Of a DNA stretch of 11,598 bases, positions 1 through 7,667 are shown one piece after another. This DNA comes from Candidatus Aerophobota bacterium (GTDB lineage: Bacteria; Aerophobota; Aerophobia; Aerophobales; B3-G15). The stretch spans positions 1 through 11,598 of the forward strand of contig QMQA01000014.1 in assembly GCA_003648845.1 (NCBI GenBank). Reading direction: 5' to 3'. The notes under the pieces are model-generated. The model had not been told where the DNA came from. It was given only the letters and a program-made list of their open reading frames with translations, and ran no database searches. The first letter of the stretch is position 1; the number at the start of each line of letters is the position of its first letter. The position numbers and the translations under genes were made by a program.

Positions 1-8
1 AAAATCAT
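1..8 (-). CDS. Possible start of the next operon gene (first codons only)
   Basis: On the minus strand an ATG at 8-6 is followed by ATT and TT, so the protein would begin Met-Ile. It is preceded by a G-rich run (GGGGG, plus-strand complement at about 14-18) at a plausible ribosome-binding distance. In bacterial acs operons the gene after acsD is often the methyltransferase acsE, whose product commonly begins Met followed by aliphatic residues, so the start would fit. Only eight bases are visible and the identity is a guess from context. Confidence 0.3.
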
Positions 9-51
9 CTTAACCCCCTTTTTTCACAATTCCGTTAATCTGGTTTATCTT

Positions 52-105
52 GTTTGTTTCGTTGATCTGGTTGGTCCAGTAACTATTAGCCAAGAACTAA
101 CCAAT
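52..105. repeat. Intergenic repeat, short copy, downstream of acsD
   Basis: The left end (52-72) matches 1090-1110 at 20 of 21 bases. The right end (CCAAGAAC at 90-97, then TAACC) matches the right end of the copy at 1090-1193, which has four extra bases (CAGC) between those two words. The middle is unrelated and much shorter. The right end runs into the acsD stop codon (97-99), so the repeat boundary and the gene end coincide. A further copy of the word CGTTNATCTGGTT lies just outside at 33-45. No coding potential is seen. Confidence 0.6.
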
Positions 106-1059
106 TAAACTGTTAATGTATTTTTTAGTTTCCTTAACTGCTTTAGGATGGCGCATAATCAGGATATCTGCTCCTGCCTGGAGGTAAACAACAGCGGTAA
201 TAAATTCCCATAAAGGACCTCTCTGTGTATGATCTCCCCATTCGGGGATTTCCTCTTTGGTAGCTACCGCCTCTTTAACTTTCCATACCTCCTTCCCTAT
301 ATCACCAAGAATAGGCATTGCCCACATTTTGTCCCCTCCTAAACCAGCTATACGTCCTCTTTCCATAATTGAGTAAACATACTCAATTCCATATCCAAGA
401 GCACCAGTTGTAGGATAGATTACAATATCTTCTTCAGAAAGACCAGCATCGGTTGCAAGGATATTTACCTGTTTTGCTATGTTTATATCAACAGGAGACT
501 CAGCAATTACCTTATGCTTGTCTGCCTGACACAGAGCAACCAGGGTTTTGTAGTTATCCTCGGTTATTGTACCCAGAAGGCATCTTTCTCCAGCAGCTGC
601 CTGAGAACAGGCGGGAAATATTTCATTATCTTTTTCTTTATTTCCACAACCCCAGATAATAAGAGGAACCCCTACTGCCTTTAAAACTTCTTTTACTGCC
701 TGTGCAGCTTCCTCTGAACCTTTATTTTCTTCTTCTGGATCACATCCCTGCAGTCTAAGACATATTAAATCCGCCCCAAATTCATCCACACACTTTTTTG
801 CCCACTTACCTGGATTATCCCATACATCAGAAAAATTCTTTCCCAGCTCTTCATGCCAATCAGAAGGAGCAATATCCCAAACTTCCATAGCAATAACAGG
901 TGGATTGGGAATCTCTCCCTCAAAATGTAGATAAGGCAGGGTGGTTGCTCCTCCTACAGTAACAGTACAGGTTCTGGTTCCCCCTTCTTCTTTGGTAGCA
1001 CCAATAGTAACGGTATTAATAGGATTAGGCCACTTTTGTTTCACATCAGGAATCTGCAT
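97..1059 (-). CDS. acsD: Corrinoid iron-sulfur protein small subunit (AcsD)
   Basis: This is the small subunit of the heterodimeric corrinoid/iron-sulfur protein, which carries the methyl group from methyl-tetrahydrofolate to acetyl-CoA synthase in the cytoplasm. The 320 residues are close to the Moorella protein (about 323) and span the expected single TIM barrel. Family blocks are visible: GATKEEGGTRT near residue 20, HFEGEIPNPPVIAMEVWDI near 45-63, GADLICLRL near 95, and the C-terminal LQAGADILIMRHP. ATG 1059-1057 is the likely start, because AGGAGG lies five bases upstream. It follows cooC after a 146-base spacer, the only large gap in this half of the operon. The C-terminus is a few residues shorter than I remember for Moorella and ends where a dispersed repeat begins. 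The family is clear; acsD homologues occur only with acsC. Confidence 0.97.
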   Translation of the reverse strand: MQIPDVKQKWPNPINTVTIGATKEEGGTRTCTVTVGGATTLPYLHFEGEIPNPPVIAMEVWDIAPSDWHEELGKNFSDVWDNPGKWAKKCVDEFGADLICLRLQGCDPEEENKGSEEAAQAVKEVLKAVGVPLIIWGCGNKEKDNEIFPACSQAAAGERCLLGTITEDNYKTLVALCQADKHKVIAESPVDINIAKQVNILATDAGLSEEDIVIYPTTGALGYGIEYVYSIMERGRIAGLGGDKMWAMPILGDIGKEVWKVKEAVATKEEIPEWGDHTQRGPLWEFITAVVYLQAGADILIMRHPKAVKETKKYINSLIG

Positions 1060-1089
1060 GTCTTCCTCCTTTTTATCTCGTTCATTTTA

Positions 1090-1193
1090 GTTTGTTTCGT
1101 TTATCTGGTTCTCTGGCGTGTCTGTTGGTCGTTGCATCGCTTCTCTCGCTCTCAACGAAGTAAACGAATAAAACAACCAAGAACCAGCTAACC
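1090..1193. repeat. Intergenic repeat, long copy, between cooC and acsD
   Basis: This is the longer relative of the copy at 52-105, in the same orientation. The left end at 1090-1110 differs from 52-72 at one base, and the right end carries CCAAGAAC (1177-1184) and TAACC. Inside are perfect inverted pairs: CTGGTTCT 1105-1112 with AGAACCAG 1180-1187, TCGTTG 1129-1134 with CAACGA 1153-1158, and TTCGTTTA 1096-1103 with TAAACGAA 1161-1168. The last pair crosses the first, so not all can form in one simple hairpin. The rest of spacer 1060-1205 holds the acsD ribosome-binding site and a short palindrome (AAACC-A-GGTTT, 1197-1207) overlapping the cooC stop. Confidence 0.65.
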
Positions 1194-1205
1194 TTCAAAC
1201 CAGGT

Positions 1206-1973
1206 TTAGCTAATTATTCCTGCTGTCCTCAACAATTTCTCAACAGCAGCGTGTGCCGGAGACTCTGGAGAAAGCTGGCTAAGAGGCTTTTCCTCCAGAG
1301 CAAGGGAAAAAATACCACCATCTTTTGGAATTACCCCTCCGATCTGCAGGTTGCTTTTTTTTATCTCCTCTTTTGCTCGATCAGAAAGATCACTGTTAAC
1401 ATTGTTTAAAACAAGGTATCTTTTGCTAATCTTCAGTTCCAATTCATCAACCAGATTATTTATCCGCATAGCCGACCTTAAACTTACAGGATTTTCATCA
1501 CTTACAATAAAAAGAACATCCACATTTTGAGTAGTTCTTCTGGAAAGGTGTTCCATTCCCGCCTCACTATCTATCACTACATAACGGTAATTAGGGGTAA
1601 GTGTATCTATAAATTTACGCAGAACATCATTGGCAAAACAGTAACAACCAGGTCCTTCCGGTCTTCCCATAACCAGAAGGTCAATTCCTTCTCTCTCAGC
1701 CAGACATTCCTGGAGTCTGTATTCTATATACATAGATTTGGACATTCCCTGTGGAAAGTCCATATTTTTTATCTTTTTAAGAGTCTCCTCTCGTAAACTA
1801 CCTACTGCCCGAGGTGTATCAATACCTAAAAGAACGTTAAGATTAACATTGGGGTCCGCATCAACAGCAAGAATGGGTTTTAAATTTCGACCTAAAAGTT
1901 CAAAAATGATGAGAGCTGCAAGAGTTGTTTTTCCTGTACCTCCTTTACCGGCAACAGCAATAGTAAATGCCAT
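1206..1973 (-). CDS. cooC: CooC-type nickel-insertion ATPase
   Basis: CooC is a dimeric P-loop ATPase of the MinD/NifH class that helps put nickel into CO dehydrogenase and probably acetyl-CoA synthase. The deviant Walker A motif GKGGTGKTT is at residues 9-17. A DADPN segment follows at 38-42. The CxC pair Cys110/Cys112 (in GPGCYCFAND) corresponds to the metal-binding pair at the CooC dimer interface. The later VIDSEAGMEHLSRRT stretch is the Walker B/switch region typical of CooC. The 255-residue length is normal. The start overlaps the stop of the upstream activator gene by one base (TAATG), with AGAGG about eight bases before the ATG, so translation is probably coupled. A generic ParA/MinD protein is excluded by the CxC motif and the context. 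Confidence 0.95.
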   Translation of the reverse strand: MAFTIAVAGKGGTGKTTLAALIIFELLGRNLKPILAVDADPNVNLNVLLGIDTPRAVGSLREETLKKIKNMDFPQGMSKSMYIEYRLQECLAEREGIDLLVMGRPEGPGCYCFANDVLRKFIDTLTPNYRYVVIDSEAGMEHLSRRTTQNVDVLFIVSDENPVSLRSAMRINNLVDELELKISKRYLVLNNVNSDLSDRAKEEIKKSNLQIGGVIPKDGGIFSLALEEKPLSQLSPESPAHAAVEKLLRTAGIIS

Positions 1974-3889
1974 TAGATAGCCTCTTTTAATTTTTTTTGC
2001 ACCGAAGGGAACTTTCGCATATCTGTATGGGGAAGGAACTTAGCTGACATAAACTCATCCATATAACCTGGATGAGTGATTAAATCATAGTAGGTTATTT
2101 TTTTAGCTATCTGGTAAGTTACATCCAGAGCATCCTTAGACAGAAGAGCCATTTTGGCTCCCAGAATGGAGGTATTGCCCACAAACTGTATTTTCTCTCT
2201 TTCTATATCGGGTATAAGCCCCAGAACGATAGCGTTTTCCTTATCCAGATAGTTGCCAAATCCACCAGCGAGATATATCCTGTCAATATCAGAAAATTCT
2301 ATGTTTAAAGATCCGGTCAGGATATTAACTCCAGCAAAAATGGCAGCTTTTGCCCTTAAAAGATTTTCTATATCAGGTTGAGTTATAACTATATCATCAC
2401 CCCTATCAGTCTGGGAGGCTGGAACCAGGAGAAACTCAAGCTCCCCACCTCTGTTTCTGACTCTACCATTAACCCCGGGCTGAAGACGGCCGGATCTATC
2501 AATAAACCCGGCTTTAAAAAGCTCAGCCATGATATCAATCAATCCTGAACCACAGATACCCCGGGGTTTTGTATCCCCGATAGTAGTATACCTGATCTTT
2601 CCCTCTTCGGTAATCTCAACTCTTTCTATAGCCCCTTCACCTGCTCTCATTCCGTCTCTAACCCCGCTTCCCTCAAATGCAGGCCCAGCTGATGCAGAGC
2701 AGCAAACCATCCAATCCTTATTTCCGATAACAATTTCTCCATTGGTCCCCACATCTATAAGCATGCACAGCTTATCCATCTGATAAATTCCGGTAGCAAG
2801 TATCCCCGCAGTTATATCAGCGCCAACCCAGCTGGCTATGCTTGGTAGGGTATATAAAAGTCCCCGGGGGTTTATCCTCACTCCCACCTCTGCTGCCCTT
2901 ACAGGAGGAGGAGAAGTACAGACTGGAATATAGGGTTCTTTTCTAAGCCTGAAAGGATCAAGACCTAAAAGAAAGTGAATCATGGCAGTATTGCCAGCAC
3001 AAATAATGGCCATAATATCATACAGACGGATATTGTTTCGCGAAATTAGCGTTGAAATTAAATTATTGATATCCTCCACAATTACTTCCCTGAGTCTATC
3101 TGTACCTTTATGCTCAGCATATATTATTCTTCTTGTTACCTCCTCTCCATACACCATCTGAGAATTATAGGTAGCCTCTGCATCCATAGTTTCCGAGGTA
3201 TTCAGGTTTACAAGATGAGCCACTACTGTAGATGTCCCTATATCAACCGCTATGGCAAAATTTCTATCCGTAGTATCGCCTTCTTCCACCTGAATAACCT
3301 CTGTAGTTCTTCCCCTAATTCCTAAGGTAGCGGTAACTTTCCAGTTTGCCTCTCTTAAAATGCGAGGAAGTGCCCTGATTATCTTAAGACCGGTTTGCAT
3401 TATGGGAACATCTCTGTGGCGACGGATATAGCGATAAAGACGCAAATGGTCAGAGATATTATCTTGAAGTGAGGGAGGGGAAAGCTTCAAATAAAGTTTC
3501 TGAACAAGAGGGTCATACTTGAAAAATATCTTCTTTTTTAAAGGAGCATAAAGAGCTCTAAATCTCTGAGCATCCTTGTCTATAAGAATCTTGCCTTCTA
3601 CTCTTGACTCAGCAGGAACCTCAACTTCCACATCCGCCACCAGTTCTGTCTGACAGGCAAGAACATATCCTTTTTTTATATCTTCTCTTGACAGAAGAGT
3701 GGTGGGTTTCGTCCTAACTTCTCCCTTTCTGACTATCAGTCTGCATTTACCACAAATTCCATCTCCCCCACAGATTGAATTTACATAAACCCCGGCCTTA
3801 CGGGAGGCTTCGAGTAAAGTTAAACCCTTTTCAACCTCTACTGTTTCACCTTGAGGCAAAAAAGTCACCTTAACTTTATCTTTCCTCAT
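1973..3889 (-). CDS. acsV: Reductive activator of the corrinoid iron-sulfur protein (RACo/AcsV)
   Basis: RACo uses ATP hydrolysis to drive an uphill electron from its [2Fe-2S] cluster to inactive Co(II) cobalamin in AcsC/AcsD, restoring Co(I). The N-terminal ferredoxin domain has Cys40, Cys46, Cys49 and Cys79 in the plant-type arrangement. A linker region lies at about 100-205. The C-terminal part is an ASKHA-fold ATPase with a phosphate-1 loop (AVDIGTSTVVA, 214-224), a phosphate-2 loop (IDVGTNGEIVIG) and an adenosine motif (LAGGFGNYLD). The 638 residues match the family. RamA, the related activator of methanogens, instead carries C-terminal 4Fe-4S clusters, so this is the acetogen-type enzyme. 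The gene starts on the last base of the acsC stop (TAATG) and ends in the same way on cooC. Confidence 0.95.
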   Translation of the reverse strand: MRKDKVKVTFLPQGETVEVEKGLTLLEASRKAGVYVNSICGGDGICGKCRLIVRKGEVRTKPTTLLSREDIKKGYVLACQTELVADVEVEVPAESRVEGKILIDKDAQRFRALYAPLKKKIFFKYDPLVQKLYLKLSPPSLQDNISDHLRLYRYIRRHRDVPIMQTGLKIIRALPRILREANWKVTATLGIRGRTTEVIQVEEGDTTDRNFAIAVDIGTSTVVAHLVNLNTSETMDAEATYNSQMVYGEEVTRRIIYAEHKGTDRLREVIVEDINNLISTLISRNNIRLYDIMAIICAGNTAMIHFLLGLDPFRLRKEPYIPVCTSPPPVRAAEVGVRINPRGLLYTLPSIASWVGADITAGILATGIYQMDKLCMLIDVGTNGEIVIGNKDWMVCCSASAGPAFEGSGVRDGMRAGEGAIERVEITEEGKIRYTTIGDTKPRGICGSGLIDIMAELFKAGFIDRSGRLQPGVNGRVRNRGGELEFLLVPASQTDRGDDIVITQPDIENLLRAKAAIFAGVNILTGSLNIEFSDIDRIYLAGGFGNYLDKENAIVLGLIPDIEREKIQFVGNTSILGAKMALLSKDALDVTYQIAKKITYYDLITHPGYMDEFMSAKFLPHTDMRKFPSVQKKLKEAI

Positions 3890-5241
3890 TATTTTTCCCT
3901 ACCTGCCTTCCACTCATTCTTAAGAAAGCTGGGTATTCTGGCTGCTTCCTCCGGACCAACCAGCACCTTCCAGCCAAATTCCTCCTCAAGTTCAGCTCTG
4001 AATACCGCTACAAGGCCAGGAATAATAATAGTGTTGTGATTTACCTTATCCTTTACTTTCTGCTCCTCAAGAGTTTTTGCTATCTTTTCCGGTGACCATT
4101 TATCTCCAGCATAGGCATTTAAAACTCCCAATCCTTCAGTCTCAACCACAGAAATATAGGTGGGAACCTTGCTATTTTCTACTTCGGATTCTACTGTAAA
4201 ATAGGTAAGGGAAAAATTGGTGGTAACAATAACCGGTGAATTAGAATTAACCGGACCTATCTCGTAGAGTTTGGCTTCCACGGCATTGGGTACCTGGGGA
4301 TCAGTGTAGATATTTTGCCTTACAGTTAACAAAGGTAAAAGCTGCCATTTCTCTCTTGCAGTTATAACCAGAATATTTGCATATTTACAAACATAAGTGG
4401 CAGCCTGGGCAATTTCCTGAAAAGGGTCTTTTTCGCTGGTAAACATTATGGTTGGATACCCCAGTGGACGGAAAACTTTTTCCACTGCCAGTCTTCTTAA
4501 CCTGGTTAAATCAGTAAGCGCACTTGAGGTTCGTCTTGTTCCAGGATCAATAAGAAGGTCATTTACGCCTATTTTCTTTATGTTCTGGGTAAGATCGGCA
4601 AGTTCCTCCAGGCTTTCAGCACAAACAGCAAGAGGACAGCTGTACTCTCTGGCTAAAGCAGCCATTGCTTCATAGTTGTCTCTGGTCGCTGCATAGATCA
4701 GGGGTCTTGTCTCACCCACAGCTTTTAGGGCTTCTCCCAGACATTCTTTCTCAGAACAGATAAGAATAAGGGGAAACCTGGACTTATCAAACGCTTTCTT
4801 AGCCAGACTGGCATACTCCTGGGGACTGGTTGATGTATGCCTTAGTGCTATCAAATCCACTCCTATTTCCTCGCCAACTCTGATAACTTTAAGATCGGCT
4901 ATTGACTCAACCTCCCGATCAAACTCCTCTTCTTCCAGATTATCCTCAATTAAAACAGCTATCCCGGTGGGGTGATAAAATTTCTCCTTATGTCTGAAAA
5001 GAACTGTCTCCTGCCCTACTTCAACTTTTTTTTCATTTTTTCCGATAGAAACCAGCCTCATGGGTGGAGCTGACGCTTCGGCAAGTTGAGCTTTTGCCTC
5101 CTCACTTATATGAGGACATTGGTCAAGAGAAACTTTCTTAGCCGCAAGTTGCATGGCAAAAGCCATGCAGGTGGGAAAGTTACAATCTCCACAATTGGTT
5201 TTGGGCAAAAGCTTATAAATCTGAAGTCCAGTTAAGGCCAT
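3889..5241 (-). CDS. acsC: Corrinoid iron-sulfur protein large subunit (AcsC)
   Basis: This subunit binds both cobalamin and a [4Fe-4S] cluster and shuttles the methyl group from the methyltransferase to the A-cluster of acetyl-CoA synthase. The N-terminal cluster motif has Cys17, Cys20, Cys25 and Cys42, the same numbering as in the characterised acetogen proteins. A TIM-barrel domain follows. The C-terminal corrinoid-binding domain begins near residue 325 and includes the conserved TNFSLTYFTVESEVE block (341-355) and TEGLGVL (368-374). Length 450 is normal (Moorella about 446). The ATG at 5241 is supported by GGAGGG upstream. The gene lies 198 bases after acsB, the widest spacer in the window, and overlaps the RACo gene by one base. 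Confidence 0.97.
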   Translation of the reverse strand: MALTGLQIYKLLPKTNCGDCNFPTCMAFAMQLAAKKVSLDQCPHISEEAKAQLAEASAPPMRLVSIGKNEKKVEVGQETVLFRHKEKFYHPTGIAVLIEDNLEEEEFDREVESIADLKVIRVGEEIGVDLIALRHTSTSPQEYASLAKKAFDKSRFPLILICSEKECLGEALKAVGETRPLIYAATRDNYEAMAALAREYSCPLAVCAESLEELADLTQNIKKIGVNDLLIDPGTRRTSSALTDLTRLRRLAVEKVFRPLGYPTIMFTSEKDPFQEIAQAATYVCKYANILVITAREKWQLLPLLTVRQNIYTDPQVPNAVEAKLYEIGPVNSNSPVIVTTNFSLTYFTVESEVENSKVPTYISVVETEGLGVLNAYAGDKWSPEKIAKTLEEQKVKDKVNHNTIIIPGLVAVFRAELEEEFGWKVLVGPEEAARIPSFLKNEWKAGREK

Positions 5242-5273
5242 TTGCTCCCTCCTTCATTAAACCAAATTAATCG

Positions 5274-5352
5274 TGGGTATGTAAATGCGTAGATGCGTTT
5301 ATGCGTAAATATGTCTATGACTGACATATTTTCCACATACCCATTCATTTAC
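5274..5352. repeat. Tandem 8-mers and nested inverted repeats in the acsB-acsC spacer
   Basis: On the plus strand, ATGCGT recurs at exactly eight-base spacing (5285-5290, 5293-5298, 5301-5306), and the degenerate word AAATATGT occupies the next unit. A perfect 8-bp hairpin follows: AATATGTC 5308-5315 with GACATATT 5323-5330 around a 7-base loop. An outer 9-bp inverted pair encloses both: TGGGTATGT 5274-5282 with ACATACCCA 5335-5343. GTAAATG 5281-5287 also has an inverted partner, CATTTAC 5346-5352. The hairpin lacks a following T-run on the transcribed strand and is not GC-rich, so it is not a classic terminator. The remainder of spacer 5242-5439 contains the acsC ribosome-binding site and AT-rich sequence with loose ATTCATT-like repeats; no promoter stands out. 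Confidence 0.65.
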
Positions 5353-5439
5353 CCCCTTAACTCTTTTACTCATCAATTCATTCACTAAAATTCTTTTTGA
5401 CCCGAACGTAGAATCCTAAACAAATCTAACTTTCCAATT

Positions 5440-7656
5440 TTACATCATGGGTGGCATGGATAAAGCAGGATGATTCTTTTTCTTCAAGAATTCCAAAAGT
5501 TCCTCTGAAGTAGTAGCATCCTTTTCTGTAGCAATTTTCTCTATAAATTCAGGTTCTCCCATTTCCTCGAGCCTTTTTTCCAACCTTTCTCTTATTTCTT
5601 CCTTAAGCTCACTCGGCATCCAAACCACTCTCTTTATGCCACCATCAGCAGAGATAAATTTCTTGCTTGTAATATAAACTTTACCAATTCCTAAAAATCC
5701 AGGTGTTTGTACACCTCCTCCTACCTGACCAGCCATAGTGCTAAATGTCATCCCAATAGGAGTCATTCCGGTAAATTCGCGATTTACAATCATAACTCCA
5801 TTTGCCTCAGGTAAAACCGCAACAATGCACTCGAAACAACCACAGGAGGTCATTGGGTCCTCCATTATAGAATAGGCCTTAAACCTTTCCAAATTTCCAT
5901 GAGATTTTATTTTAAGATATGCATTTACACCTTCCCACTCACCTTTAATAGGATCAAGACACTTTCCTTTCTTAACTGGCTCATTTGGTCCATGTGGATT
6001 AAGCTGATATGATGCTTTACAGTCAAGCCAGGTGTAGGCTCCACAAAGCCCTAATCTTTCCGGAGTTACAATGCATACGTGGTCAGGCGCATAAGATTGA
6101 CAGAGAATGCAGCTATAGAAAGTATCAACATCTTCATCAGTCATACCGGCTAATCTTTCATCCCTATGGTGATAGATTTTCTTTGCCTCTTCAAGAGGCT
6201 TTTTTATCTTTTCTTCATCGGTAATTATTGTAACTTGAACTTTGTCCACAATCCCTGAATACTCATCATGGATCTTTGCTACTAAAATTTCCCCAAAATG
6301 TCTTAGCCTAAATCCTTTTTGATAAGCTTCTTTACTTATCCTTATCCAGGCAATAGCTCTTTGGCCCATATGAAAGATGCCATTAGCACAGGATAAAAAT
6401 TCGTGAATTCTGCGTTCAATAACTGTTTCAAAATCCTCACTAAAGTTTCTACCTGCAACATCTACTAAGATTCCGAGTGGCATTGCTGCCCCTTCCTCAA
6501 CTGTATCAACATCCGGACCTATCACTTCGATCTTACCATCTTCTACCTCACTCATAGGACGACCTCTCAAAAGCTCAAAAGCCACGCTTCTCTTCCCTCC
6601 AAATTCAACTTGCATCTGTTCTTTTCTAACCCTCTCCCCCTCAAATCCTGCACCATAGGGAACAGGTATAGGGATTTCGGTAACTTTTATTTCAAGTCCC
6701 CTTACCTCTATAGCCTTACTAACTATCTTATCAAGAGGAATATTAGAAACGACGTGCTCGTAAGTGCAAATTCCTGTAGGAAGGATCTGGGGAATATTAA
6801 CATCTGATAACACAGGGAAACCAAAGTTAATAGCTCCAGCAGCAGCTGCGTATTTTTCATCGGTAATAAGTTGATCACTCGCGTCGACCTCTGGATCAAC
6901 CCCAAGAGCAAGAACAAATGCATGAACCCTTTCCTTGTTATAAAGCAAAATTTTTCTCGCAGCATCAAGGTCCCCAGGTTTTATTCCTCCAAAGGTAAGT
7001 GCAGCTCTAACGGCAAAATTCAATGCATGAACAGCAGCTGATGTATCTTTTCCATAAGGAACAAGAAAGGTATCCCAGTTCATCTCAATTCCTTCCTCGG
7101 CAAGCTGTTCAGCCATACTTTTACCGCCTGAGGATGAGGCCATAAAAACAAGGATATTTTTCTCCTGCAGGGATCTGGCAAGCTCGACTGCCTGTTCATT
7201 AGTTGGACATGCTCCCACGCAGGCTGCAAAACCAGGCATCCTTCCATCTACAAGCTTTATTCCCTGCATTCTTAGAGTAGCATCATCGGTAAACCCAAGC
7301 CATATTCCCTTAGGTTCATCACCGGTAAGATACTTCAGTGCTTCAATAATTTCAGTGGCAATTAAAGCAGCAATTCCCGCATCAAGTGTATTACCAAGAT
7401 AGGGAAGCCAGAGTTTTTCTGAGGGAACAGGGGGAAGGAGCCCTTTTGCGTGTTCTAAGGCTCTTTTAGCATCAGTAAGAGTCTTTACTTCTATCCCCAG
7501 AAGAGCAAGAATCAAAGGCAGATAATAAGCAGTGTTGGGAAAACCGATTGCCTGGTCAGGTCCTTTTTCCTCAATTAATTTATTTAACTTCTCCTCAGCT
7601 TCTTTTACATATTTATGTGCTCCGCGTATTGCTGCTGAGGCAATTATCCTGGACAT
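5440..7656 (-). CDS. acsB: Acetyl-CoA synthase, bacterial type (AcsB)
   Basis: AcsB joins CO from CODH, a methyl group from the corrinoid protein and CoA at its Ni-Ni-[4Fe-4S] A-cluster. All ligands are present: Cys516, Cys519, Cys528 and Cys538 for the cubane side, and Cys605 and Cys607 in the SCGCF motif that binds the distal nickel, with Cys519 also bridging. These correspond to Moorella Cys506, 509, 518, 528, 595 and 597 at a constant +10. The 738 residues include the N-terminal region found in bacterial rather than archaeal enzymes (NTAYYLP near 42-48). Compared with my memory of Moorella, the extreme N-terminus is shorter and residues between about 60 and 320 contain extra segments. The ATG at 7656 is fixed by AAGGAGG, which overlaps the stop of the upstream gene 11 bases away. 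The end HPALSMPPMM matches the family's conserved tail. Confidence 0.98.
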   Translation of the reverse strand: MSRIIASAAIRGAHKYVKEAEEKLNKLIEEKGPDQAIGFPNTAYYLPLILALLGIEVKTLTDAKRALEHAKGLLPPVPSEKLWLPYLGNTLDAGIAALIATEIIEALKYLTGDEPKGIWLGFTDDATLRMQGIKLVDGRMPGFAACVGACPTNEQAVELARSLQEKNILVFMASSSGGKSMAEQLAEEGIEMNWDTFLVPYGKDTSAAVHALNFAVRAALTFGGIKPGDLDAARKILLYNKERVHAFVLALGVDPEVDASDQLITDEKYAAAAGAINFGFPVLSDVNIPQILPTGICTYEHVVSNIPLDKIVSKAIEVRGLEIKVTEIPIPVPYGAGFEGERVRKEQMQVEFGGKRSVAFELLRGRPMSEVEDGKIEVIGPDVDTVEEGAAMPLGILVDVAGRNFSEDFETVIERRIHEFLSCANGIFHMGQRAIAWIRISKEAYQKGFRLRHFGEILVAKIHDEYSGIVDKVQVTIITDEEKIKKPLEEAKKIYHHRDERLAGMTDEDVDTFYSCILCQSYAPDHVCIVTPERLGLCGAYTWLDCKASYQLNPHGPNEPVKKGKCLDPIKGEWEGVNAYLKIKSHGNLERFKAYSIMEDPMTSCGCFECIVAVLPEANGVMIVNREFTGMTPIGMTFSTMAGQVGGGVQTPGFLGIGKVYITSKKFISADGGIKRVVWMPSELKEEIRERLEKRLEEMGEPEFIEKIATEKDATTSEELLEFLKKKNHPALSMPPMM

Positions 7657-7667
7657 TATTAACCTCC

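Noticed and set aside
5285..5306. A CRISPR array suggested by regularly spaced short repeats
   Set aside because: The repeat unit is only 8 bases with 2-base gaps, far too short for CRISPR repeats and spacers, and no cas genes are present.
5308..5330. The 8-bp hairpin as a rho-independent terminator after acsB
   Set aside because: The stem is AT-rich, there is no U-tract after it on the minus strand, and acsC follows with a strong ribosome-binding site.
5242..5439. A sigma-70 promoter for acsC within the spacer
   Set aside because: No pair of -35/-10-like hexamers with proper spacing stands out in the AT-rich background, so a promoter here cannot be supported from sequence alone.
6723..6968. 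An 81-codon open frame on the minus strand in another frame of acsB
   Set aside because: It lies wholly inside acsB, which is intact across the same bases.
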